Shown here: positions 13,748-19,365 of the stretch, one piece after another
Layout: every line of letters begins with the position of its first letter
How positions within the stretch are numbered: the first letter of the stretch is position 1
DNA from: an uncultured Bacteroidota bacterium
GTDB lineage: Bacteria; Bacteroidota; Bacteroidia; Chitinophagales; Chitinophagaceae
Reading direction: 5' to 3'
Length of the DNA stretch: 19,365 bases
NCBI GenBank assembly: GCA_903835145.1
Contig: CAILMA010000531.1
Location: 1 to 19,365, forward strand
Notes under the pieces: model-generated
What the model was told of the DNA's origin: nothing
Seen by the model: the letters and a program-made list of their open reading frames with translations, nothing else
The model's database searches: none
Program-made: the position numbers and the translations under genes

Positions 13748-15949
13748 ATGACTGCTACACTCGAACAAGCCGTAAAACTGGGACTGCGCGAAGAAGAATT
13801 TGAAAAAATAAAAGAAGTATTGGGCCGCACGCCCAATTTTACTGAAGTTGCTATGTACTCTGTAATGTGGAGTGAGCACTGCAGTTATAAAAACTCTATT
13901 ACCTGGCTCAAGACCCTGCCCCGCGATGGCAGCAAGGTACTTGTAAAAGCGGGTGACGAGAATGCCGGCCTTATAGATATAGGTGATGGCTGGGGTTGTG
14001 TGTTCAAAATAGAATCTCACAACCACCCTTCAGCTATTGAGCCCTTTCAGGGCGCTGCTACCGGTGTAGGCGGCATACACCGCGATATCTTTACAATGGG
14101 TGCCCGCCCTATTGCCTCGCTTAACTCTCTGCGTTTTGGAAAGGTGGATAACCCGAAAACAAAATGGTTGATAAAGGGAGTGGTAAAGGGTATTGGCCAT
14201 TACGGCAATTGCTTTGGCGTACCTACCGTTGCTGGTGAAGTGTACTACGAAAGCTGCTACCAAACCAACCCACTCGTTAACGCTATGAGCGTAGGCGTGG
14301 TGAAGGTGGGTCAAACAGTTTCTGCTACTTCGCACGGTGCCGGTAACCCGGTGTTTATCGTTGGCGCTTCAACCGGTAAAGATGGTATTGGCGGAGCATC
14401 GTTTGCGTCTGCCGATATAAGCGAGAACAGTGCAGAGCAGCTGCCGTCGGTTCAGGTCGGTGACCCGTTTGAAGAAAAGAAATTACTCGAGGCATGCCTT
14501 GAAATGATACCTACAGGTGCCCTGATTGGCATGCAGGATATGGGCGCAGCCGGTATCACCTGCAGCACATCAGAAATGTCGGCGAAAGGCGAACATGGTA
14601 TGATTATTCACCTGGATAAAGTACCTACCCGCCAAGCCAATATGAAACCTTGGGAAATGCTGCTGAGCGAAAGCCAGGAGCGTATGCTCATTGTGGTGAA
14701 GAAAGGCCGCGAAGCAGAAGTGCAGGCAATTTTCGACCGCTGGGATATCCATTGCGTGGAGATAGGCGAAGTTACCGCCCACCCGAACCTGAAATATTAC
14801 ATGAATGGCGAGCTCGTTGCCGATGTACCAGCCGAAAGCCTGGTGCTGGGCGGTGGTGCACCTATTTACAAACGTGACTTTAAAGAGCCAGCATATCTGG
14901 CCGAAATCAATAGCTTTAACCCTGATACCGTACCGGAACCAATAGATCTTAAAGAAGTGGCCTGGCAACTGATACAGCTACCCAACATAGCATCAAAGCA
15001 TTGGATATATGACCAGTATGACAGCATGGTAGGCACCGGCAACACGCAGACAAACAGCCCAAGCGATGCCGCGATAGTACGCGTACATGGCACCAATAAA
15101 GCGATTGCTATGACTACTGACTGTAACAGCCGCTATGTTTGGGCCGACCCTTACAAGGGCGCTATGATAGCGGTGAGCGAAGCTGCACGCAACATAGTAT
15201 GCAGCGGTGGCCAGCCGGTGGCCATAACCAACTGCCTGAACTTTGGCAATCCCTACAACCCAGAAGTTTATTATCAGTTTGTGAATGCTATAAAAGGTAT
15301 GGGTGAGGCCTGTCGCAAGCTTGATACTCCTGTAACAGGTGGTAACGTAAGCTTTTACAACCAAAGTGAAGACGGACCAGTGTACCCAACCCCTACAATA
15401 GGTATGGTGGGTGTGCTTGATCACCTTTCACAAAAGATGACCTTAGGCTTTACCCATGCAGGCGACTGTATTTATGTACTGGGCAGCGAAAAAAATGATT
15501 TCAATTGCTCTGAGTACCTGCATCATATCGTAGGTGTTACCCATAGTCCGGCTCCGTATTTTGAACTGGAGGAAGAGTACACACTGCAGCAAACAGTTGC
15601 AAGGCTTATTACCAGCAAGCTGGTGAAATCAGCTCACGATATCTCAGAAGGTGGTCTTTTTGCCTGCCTGCTGGAGAGCGCCATGGTTAATGGACTGGGC
15701 TTTAATGTGCATACCATTGAGGGAATGAGGAAGGATGCCGTGCTTTTTGGTGAGGCTCAAAGCCGCGTTGTGGTTTCCGTGAACCCTGATCTGCATAACC
15801 TGTTTGAAGCAGAAATTAAAGGTCTGCCCTTCCGCAAGATTGGCCATGTAAATGCCCATAAAGATATTAATATAGACAACGAAAGCTGGGGCTACATAAG
15901 CGACTGGAAAGAAGCGTATGATGGCGCGCTGGAAAAACTGTTGATGTAA
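13748..15949 (+). CDS. purL: Phosphoribosylformylglycinamidine synthase subunit PurL (small type)
   Basis: PurL converts formylglycinamide ribotide to formylglycinamidine ribotide, using ATP and ammonia, in de novo purine synthesis. The 733 residues match the small PurL type, which works with separate PurQ (glutaminase) and PurS subunits; neither is in this window. Visible motifs are 'MWSEHCSYKNS' (catalytic His44 region), 'KIESHNHPSAIEPFQGAATG' (88-107) and 'GGIHRDIFTMGARPIASLN'. The tandem AIRS-like halves are also recognisable: 'GAAGITCSTSEM' in the first, 'TPVTGGNVSFYNQSEDG' and 'SAHDISEGGLFACLLES' in the second. The start at 13748 is well placed, with the usual short N-terminal helix. 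The gene is single, followed by a clear terminator. Regulation is not evident: I see no PurR-like operator or guanine/PRPP riboswitch in the 260 bases upstream, although this was only inspected by eye. Confidence 0.95.
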   Translation: MTATLEQAVKLGLREEEFEKIKEVLGRTPNFTEVAMYSVMWSEHCSYKNSITWLKTLPRDGSKVLVKAGDENAGLIDIGDGWGCVFKIESHNHPSAIEPFQGAATGVGGIHRDIFTMGARPIASLNSLRFGKVDNPKTKWLIKGVVKGIGHYGNCFGVPTVAGEVYYESCYQTNPLVNAMSVGVVKVGQTVSATSHGAGNPVFIVGASTGKDGIGGASFASADISENSAEQLPSVQVGDPFEEKKLLEACLEMIPTGALIGMQDMGAAGITCSTSEMSAKGEHGMIIHLDKVPTRQANMKPWEMLLSESQERMLIVVKKGREAEVQAIFDRWDIHCVEIGEVTAHPNLKYYMNGELVADVPAESLVLGGGAPIYKRDFKEPAYLAEINSFNPDTVPEPIDLKEVAWQLIQLPNIASKHWIYDQYDSMVGTGNTQTNSPSDAAIVRVHGTNKAIAMTTDCNSRYVWADPYKGAMIAVSEAARNIVCSGGQPVAITNCLNFGNPYNPEVYYQFVNAIKGMGEACRKLDTPVTGGNVSFYNQSEDGPVYPTPTIGMVGVLDHLSQKMTLGFTHAGDCIYVLGSEKNDFNCSEYLHHIVGVTHSPAPYFELEEEYTLQQTVARLITSKLVKSAHDISEGGLFACLLESAMVNGLGFNVHTIEGMRKDAVLFGEAQSRVVVSVNPDLHNLFEAEIKGLPFRKIGHVNAHKDINIDNESWGYISDWKEAYDGALEKLLM

Positions 15950-15984
15950 GTGCTTTTGTATTGCTCAATATATTTATAGTTACC

Positions 15985-16027
15985 AAAATACCTTAGATGA
16001 CGTTGTGTTATTTAAGGTATTTTTTTT
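15985..16027 (+). terminator. Intrinsic terminator after purL
   Basis: AAAATACCTTA (15985-15995) and TAAGGTATTTT (16013-16023) form an 11-bp stem around a 17-base loop. The T-run spans 16020-16027. It lies 36 bases after the purL stop. Confidence 0.8.
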
Positions 16028-16048
16028 GACGCGAAACAAATTATCAAT

Positions 16049-16078
16049 CTTGTGGCATTAGAAAATAAACTAATTTTG
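16049..16078 (+). promoter_or_regulatory. Putative promoter of the toxin-antitoxin operon
   Basis: CTTG (16049-16052), an 18-base spacer and TAATTTTG (16071-16078) match the Bacteroidota -33/-7 pattern. Transcription would begin near 16085, only about 14 bases before the ATG at 16099. Confidence 0.55.
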
Positions 16079-16098
16079 CTAAACTTTAAGCGGCGTAT

Positions 16099-16323
16099 AT
16101 GAAGCAAATTACTGTAAACATCACCAATGATAAATTTCCCGTATTCAAGGCGTTTATTGAAAGCCTTGACTACGCAAAAATCATTGATGAAAAAGAAGAC
16201 CGGAAAAAGAAGAAAAAAAATGACATTCTTAAAGGTATTGAAACTGGCATGAAGGAAGTCGAGTTGATCAGGAAAGGTGAGTTAAAAGGAACTCCATTAA
16301 AAGATGTTCTTAATGACTTTTAA
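16099..16323 (+). CDS. Probable antitoxin of a RelE/ParE-type module
   Basis: A 74-residue, highly charged protein. The N-terminal segment 'MKQITVNITNDKFPVFKAFIESLDYAKII' can form a beta-strand and helix. A lysine-rich linker (EKEDRKKKKK) precedes 'ILKGIETGMKEVELIRKGELKGTPLKDVLNDF', which resembles the C-terminal toxin-wrapping helices of small type II antitoxins. I cannot name its DNA-binding family with confidence. It overlaps the toxin gene by 11 bases (or 20 if the toxin starts at 16304), as is usual for such pairs. In known systems the antitoxin neutralises the toxin and, with it, represses their shared promoter. The call depends largely on the neighbour. Confidence 0.7.
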   Translation: MKQITVNITNDKFPVFKAFIESLDYAKIIDEKEDRKKKKKNDILKGIETGMKEVELIRKGELKGTPLKDVLNDF

Positions 16324-16639
16324 GACTATTGCTACACCTAATTTTATAAAGGAATTAAAACCTCTCGTGAGGAAATATCCCTCTTTAAAAAAAGAAATAG
16401 AAGCGCTTCAAACACTTCTTGAAAAACAACCTGAATCTGGCACGCCCTTAGGAAAGGGTTGCTATAAAATTAGACTTTCCATTGCGTCAAAAAATAAAGG
16501 TAAGTCCGGGGGTGCGAGGGTCATTACCTATGTTTTGGTGAATGACGAAACCGTATTCTTGATTTCAATTTATGATAAGTCCGATCAGGAAGATATTGAT
16601 GACGATGAAATAATAGACCTAATTAAACGTTTGAAATAA
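16313..16639 (+). CDS. RelE/ParE-family toxin
   Basis: About 108 residues from the ATG at 16313 (111 from the in-frame ATG at 16304). I prefer 16313 because 'MTFKTIATPNFIKELKPL' matches the usual start of the family; no ribosome-binding site decides it. The fold signature is present: N-terminal strand, two helices ('NFIKELKPLVRKYPSLKKEIEALQTLL'), then the 'GCYKIRLSIASKNKGKSGGARVITYVL' sheet with basic residues that in RelE/HigB toxins face the mRNA or target. The C-terminal 'VFLISIYDKSDQEDID' strand and the last helix are typical as well. Members of the superfamily are either ribosome-dependent mRNA endonucleases (RelE/HigB) or gyrase inhibitors (ParE); the sequence does not let me choose. 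It is translationally coupled to the antitoxin by overlap. Confidence 0.82.
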   Translation: MTFKTIATPNFIKELKPLVRKYPSLKKEIEALQTLLEKQPESGTPLGKGCYKIRLSIASKNKGKSGGARVITYVLVNDETVFLISIYDKSDQEDIDDDEIIDLIKRLK

Positions 16640-16698
16640 AATGGTTTACACCCTTTCAATACTGCGTCAATTTCACGGCTCTATAACCATTATTACCT

Positions 16699-16706
16699 TA
16701 TATTTG
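16699..16706 (+). promoter_or_regulatory. Putative -7 element upstream of DUF4290-murA
   Basis: TATATTTG matches TAnnTTTG exactly. The -33 region lacks a TTG at the expected distance. If used, transcription would start near 16713 and leave a leader of about 100 bases containing the two hairpins at 16740-16799. Confidence 0.4.
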
Positions 16707-16739
16707 TGGCTGTATTAACTTCAAATACTTACATTTACA

Positions 16740-16799
16740 CAGCCTTTTGGCTGGAATCCCTTTTTTAATAGCTCAAAAACAGGTGATTGTCCTGTTTTT
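16740..16799 (+). promoter_or_regulatory. Two tandem hairpins with T-tracts in the DUF4290 leader (terminator or attenuator)
   Basis: Hairpin 1 is CAGCC (16740-16744), TTTT, GGCTG (16749-16753), followed by six T residues at 16761-16766. Hairpin 2 is AAAAACAGG (16775-16783), a 7-base loop and CCTGTTTTT (16791-16799), a perfect 9-bp stem whose 3' arm supplies the T-tract. It ends 15 bases before the DUF4290 ATG. These may terminate the toxin-antitoxin transcript, or act as an attenuator if the promoter at 16699 is real. Confidence 0.55.
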
Positions 16800-16814
16800 C
16801 TATAAAAATCTATA

Positions 16815-17573
16815 ATGGAATACAATACTACTCGCTCACAGTTGCTTATGCCTGAATATGGGCGCAACGTGCAGAAAATGATCGAATATCTTACAACAGT
16901 TGAGGATAAAGAAAAAAGGCTTAGAAATGCTGAGGTTATCATAGAATTAATGGGTACCCTTAACCCGCACCTCAAGCAGATTGAAGATTACAAACATAAA
17001 CTTTGGGATCATCTTTACCAGATGACCGGTTTCAACCTTGAGGTCGATTCACCCTACCCACCGCCGACTCCTGAGGCAGTATTCAAAAAGCCGGAAGTAC
17101 TGCCTTACCCGCAGAAACCCATTGCGCATAAACACCTGGGTCGTAACGTAGAAGAGCTGCTTGAAAAGGCAATGGTAGAAACAGACCTTGAAAAAAAACA
17201 GGGCCTCACTCAGGCCATTGGTTACTACATGAAGCTCGCCTATGGCAACTGGCATAAGGAGCCCGTGCATGACGACATGATAAAGAATGAGCTGAAGGAA
17301 ATTACTGCTGGTAAGCTCGCCTACGAAACCGGTGGATACCGCGTACAGTATGATACCAACCGCCCGGCCTTCAAGCAGAAAAACAGCGGCAACAACGCCA
17401 ATGCAACCAATGTGAGCAACCCCAATAACCCACCTACGAGGAATTTTAAGGGTGGACAAGGCGGCCAGCGTACCAACAATTTCAGAGATGGAAACAGCGG
17501 TAATGGAAATGGTGGCGGCAACTTCAACCCTAAGTTTAATAAGAATAAGTTTAATAAGAACAAGAACAAATAA
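16815..17573 (+). CDS. DUF4290 family protein with Asn/Gly/Lys-rich C-terminal tail
   Basis: A 252-residue cytoplasmic protein. Its opening 'MEYNTTRSQLLMPEYGRNVQ' and the following 'IIELMGTLNPHLKQIEDYKHKLWDHLY' mark it as DUF4290, a family I know from Bacteroidota only. The first 175 residues are largely helical with charged faces; 'DSPYPPPTPE' (about 78-87) is a proline break between two helical parts. From about residue 190 the sequence is low complexity, first Asn/Pro, then Gly/Asn/Arg ('GGQGGQRTNNFRDGNSGNG'), ending in a basic Phe-Asn-Lys tail. The tail suggests a disordered region that may bind RNA or an acidic partner. murA follows 15 bases later and is likely co-transcribed; I recall the same order in other Bacteroidota. 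Function is unknown; a role tied to murein synthesis is inference from position. Confidence 0.85.
   Translation: MEYNTTRSQLLMPEYGRNVQKMIEYLTTVEDKEKRLRNAEVIIELMGTLNPHLKQIEDYKHKLWDHLYQMTGFNLEVDSPYPPPTPEAVFKKPEVLPYPQKPIAHKHLGRNVEELLEKAMVETDLEKKQGLTQAIGYYMKLAYGNWHKEPVHDDMIKNELKEITAGKLAYETGGYRVQYDTNRPAFKQKNSGNNANATNVSNPNNPPTRNFKGGQGGQRTNNFRDGNSGNGNGGGNFNPKFNKNKFNKNKNK
17531..17560 (+). repeat. Exact 15-base tandem repeat inside the DUF4290 3' end
   Basis: TAAGTTTAATAAGAA occurs twice in direct succession (17531-17545 and 17546-17560). It encodes a repeated Lys-Phe-Asn-Lys-Asn unit in the C-terminal tail. Slippage at this site would change tail length in steps of five residues without a frameshift. 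Confidence 0.85.
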
Positions 17574-17588
17574 TTCCAGACCGGGGAC

Positions 17589-18902
17589 ATGGACGCTTTC
17601 GAAATCAGAGGTGGCAGGCCACTTAGCGGAGTAATAACGCCACAAGGGGCAAAAAATGAAGCTTTGCAGGTGCTGTGTGCAGCTATGCTTACTGATGAAA
17701 AAATAACCCTGAGCAATGTACCGGATATTATAGATGTAAATACGCTCATAGAGCTGCTGGAAGATATGGGCGTAAAGATAGAGCGCCCAAACCCCAATAC
17801 AATTACCCTCCAGGCCAATGCGATAGACCCTGATTACTTTGCCACACCGGCGTTCAAAAAGAAATCGGGGAAACTCAGAGGCACGGTGATGCTGGCTGGG
17901 CCAATGCTGGCGCGTTTTCATAAAGCATACATACCCCAGCCCGGCGGGGACAAGATAGGCCGGCGCAGACTGGATACACACATACTCGGGTTCGAGAAAA
18001 TGGGGGTTTCGTTTGAATACGATTCCGAAAATCATATGTTTTCCCTGAATGGAGCTAACCTGCACGGGGCACATATCCTCATGGAAGAGCCCTCGGTTAC
18101 CGGTACTGCAAACCTGCTGATGGCAGCAGTACTTGCCGAAGGCGCAACCACGATTTATAACGCTGCCTGCGAGCCCTATGTGCAGCAACTGTGCAAAATG
18201 CTCAACAGCATGGGCGCGCGCATAAGTGGCATAAGCTCTAACCTGCTACAAATAGAAGGAGTAAAACACCTGCATGGCTGCGAACACCGCCTGCTGGCCG
18301 ATATGATAGAAGTGGGCTCATTTATAGGCCTTGCTGCCATGACCCACAGCGAAATAACCATTAAAAATGCCGATGTAGCCACTCTCGGTATCATTCCTGA
18401 TGTTTTCAGGAGACTGGGCATTGAAATGACCATAACGGGCGACGACATTTATATCCCTGCTCAGGAGCACTACCGCATTCATAAGTTCATAGATGGCTCC
18501 ATACTCACGGTATATGACCATCCGTGGCCGGGCTTCACACCTGACCTTATAAGTATAATACTTGTCGTTGCTACGCAGGCCAAAGGCACTGTACTTGTGC
18601 ATCAAAAAATGTTCGAAAGCCGCCTGTTCTTTGTTGATAAGCTTATAGAAATGGGCGCACAGATAGTACTTTGCGACCCGCACCGAGCCGTTGTAATAGG
18701 CCTCGATCATCAGCAGCTGCTCCGCGGCATCAATATGGTTTCTCCGGATATCAGAGCCGGTGTTGCTTTGCTTATTGCAGCGCTTTCAGCCACGGGTAAA
18801 AGTACCATTCAGAATATTCACCAGATAGACCGCGGTTATGAGCGCATAGATGAGCGGCTCAACGCGCTTGGTGCCGATATAAGGCGGGTAACGCTCCCAT
18901 AG
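17589..18902 (+). CDS. murA: UDP-N-acetylglucosamine 1-carboxyvinyltransferase (MurA)
   Basis: MurA adds enolpyruvate from PEP to UDP-GlcNAc, the first committed step of peptidoglycan synthesis, in the cytoplasm. The 437 residues show the family pattern: 'GAKNEALQVLCAAML' (K22 in the conserved K-N pair), 'GTVMLAGPMLARFHKA', the active loop 'PQPGGDKIGRRRLDTH', 'SVTGTANLLMAAVLAEG', 'WPGFTPDLIS' with the catalytic aspartate region, and 'MFESRLFFVDKL'. The loop position that is Cys115 in E. coli is Asp121 here. Asp at this place is known to keep activity and to confer insensitivity to fosfomycin, which alkylates the cysteine. Length is slightly above the usual 420. The start at 17589 follows a GGGG-containing stretch 4-8 bases upstream. 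It is likely expressed with the DUF4290 gene. Confidence 0.95.
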   Translation: MDAFEIRGGRPLSGVITPQGAKNEALQVLCAAMLTDEKITLSNVPDIIDVNTLIELLEDMGVKIERPNPNTITLQANAIDPDYFATPAFKKKSGKLRGTVMLAGPMLARFHKAYIPQPGGDKIGRRRLDTHILGFEKMGVSFEYDSENHMFSLNGANLHGAHILMEEPSVTGTANLLMAAVLAEGATTIYNAACEPYVQQLCKMLNSMGARISGISSNLLQIEGVKHLHGCEHRLLADMIEVGSFIGLAAMTHSEITIKNADVATLGIIPDVFRRLGIEMTITGDDIYIPAQEHYRIHKFIDGSILTVYDHPWPGFTPDLISIILVVATQAKGTVLVHQKMFESRLFFVDKLIEMGAQIVLCDPHRAVVIGLDHQQLLRGINMVSPDIRAGVALLIAALSATGKSTIQNIHQIDRGYERIDERLNALGADIRRVTLP

Positions 18903-19005
18903 ACCAGTGGGGTTTTATATTGCAGGAAGTTTAAAAATAAATTAGTCAGCATGTTCTGTTTAGCTACTAAAGTTCAGTAATTTTAGGTTGGTTAAATATT
19001 TTATT

Positions 19006-19359
19006 ATGAACGTGTTTTCAAGAAGAATGTCATTGTTCCTGATAATGGTATTGTATCCCCTTATCTGCGCTGCCAGAGTCATTAACAACGATGAAATTGA
19101 ATTCCGGGCTGAGATCATCGACTTTTTTGAAATCATACTGCTCATTACCTCTATTTTATCCATACGGCAGTTTTTCTGGCCCGGTGACAATAACCACACT
19201 CCTTTTCACATCTTCAACATTTTGTACATCATTGTCTTTTACATCATAGCTATCACGTTTCTCGTACGGCACAAGGGGTATTTTGAAGGGTTTGAAACGT
19301 TAAGCGACCGGGATTGCATAAAGAAGTATAGGATTAGGTATTTACTTCACAAAGTCTAA
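19006..19359 (+). CDS. Small membrane protein of unknown function
   Basis: From the ATG at 19006 the product has 117 residues; an in-frame TTG at 18988 is less likely because it only adds six residues without improving the N-terminus. Three hydrophobic segments are visible (about 8-24, 41-57 and 74-92: 'LFLIMVLYPLICA', 'FFEIILLITSILSI', 'ILYIIVFYIIAITFLV'), with a basic C-terminal tail (KKYRIRYLLHK). The A-R after the first segment leaves open a signal peptide rather than a first membrane anchor. I recognise no family. It follows murA by 103 bases on the same strand, with only a near match to a -7 element (TAATTTTA, 18978-18985) before it. It runs to 6 bases from the window edge but has its own stop codon. 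Confidence 0.6.
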   Translation: MNVFSRRMSLFLIMVLYPLICAARVINNDEIEFRAEIIDFFEIILLITSILSIRQFFWPGDNNHTPFHIFNILYIIVFYIIAITFLVRHKGYFEGFETLSDRDCIKKYRIRYLLHKV

Positions 19360-19365
19360 GTTTTC

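Noticed and set aside
17049..18188. Long minus-strand open frame of 379 codons across DUF4290 and murA
   Set aside because: It runs antisense through two clearly coding genes, spans their boundary, and its translation is rich in Cys/His/Tyr with no domain pattern. It is a by-product of codon use in the real genes.
18896..18920. Terminator after murA (CCCA...TGGG followed by TTTT)
   Set aside because: The stem is only 4 bp and overlaps the stop codon; too weak to call.

Overview
The window looks like a chromosomal segment of a Bacteroidota bacterium, most likely in the Chitinophagaceae/Sphingobacteriia range. The evidence is two secreted proteins ending in type A type IX secretion (T9SS) sorting domains, a TonB-dependent receptor with an N-terminal carboxypeptidase-like domain, a DUF4290 gene directly before murA, a Bacteroidota-style dihydroorotase, an exosortase of the small Bacteroidota type, and several promoter-like sequences matching the Bacteroidota -7 element TAnnTTTG. 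The genes have AT-rich leaders with little Shine-Dalgarno signal. The family assignment is an inference; no rRNA or tRNA gene is present to fix it.

Layout from left to right. 1-866 is the 3' part of an arylsulfotransferase-like gene cut by the window edge. 951-2699 encodes a T9SS-exported protein built of bacterial Ig-like repeats, followed by a strong terminator and a cluster of dyad symmetries (2816-2917). 2954-3541 (minus) is a small exported MORN-type repeat protein, divergent from 3817-4755, a second T9SS-exported protein of unknown function. A symmetric terminator (4769-4797) separates that gene from pyrC (4833-6164, minus). The pyrC promoter region overlaps that of a divergent outer-membrane barrel gene of the Wzi/RemB type (6247-8013). 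This gene converges on a two-gene minus-strand operon (8971 to 8026) encoding an exosortase-family transmembrane protease and a small membrane partner. After a 252-base gap holding a long imperfect inverted repeat comes an M3-family oligopeptidase (9224-10954), then a convergent TonB-dependent receptor (11115-13487, minus), then divergent purL (13748-15949). Between purL and the DUF4290-murA pair (16815-18902) sits a small RelE/ParE-type toxin-antitoxin operon (16099-16639). A short membrane protein of unknown function (19006-19359) closes the window.

Cell-envelope biology is the main theme: two T9SS clients, an Ig-repeat adhesin-like protein, a Wzi/RemB-like barrel, a TonB receptor, MurA, and the exosortase pair. 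Housekeeping metabolism (pyrC, purL, the M3 peptidase) is interspersed as single genes with their own terminators. No CRISPR array, insertion sequence, tRNA or rRNA was seen. No gene-free stretch exceeds about 275 bases. The gap 13488-13747 between the TonB receptor and purL shows nothing I can name.

The item most worth following is the exosortase operon (8026-8971), whose substrates are not in this window. Next are the aspartate-for-cysteine MurA, the paired hairpins in the DUF4290 leader, and the 105-base inverted-repeat element at 9001-9105.
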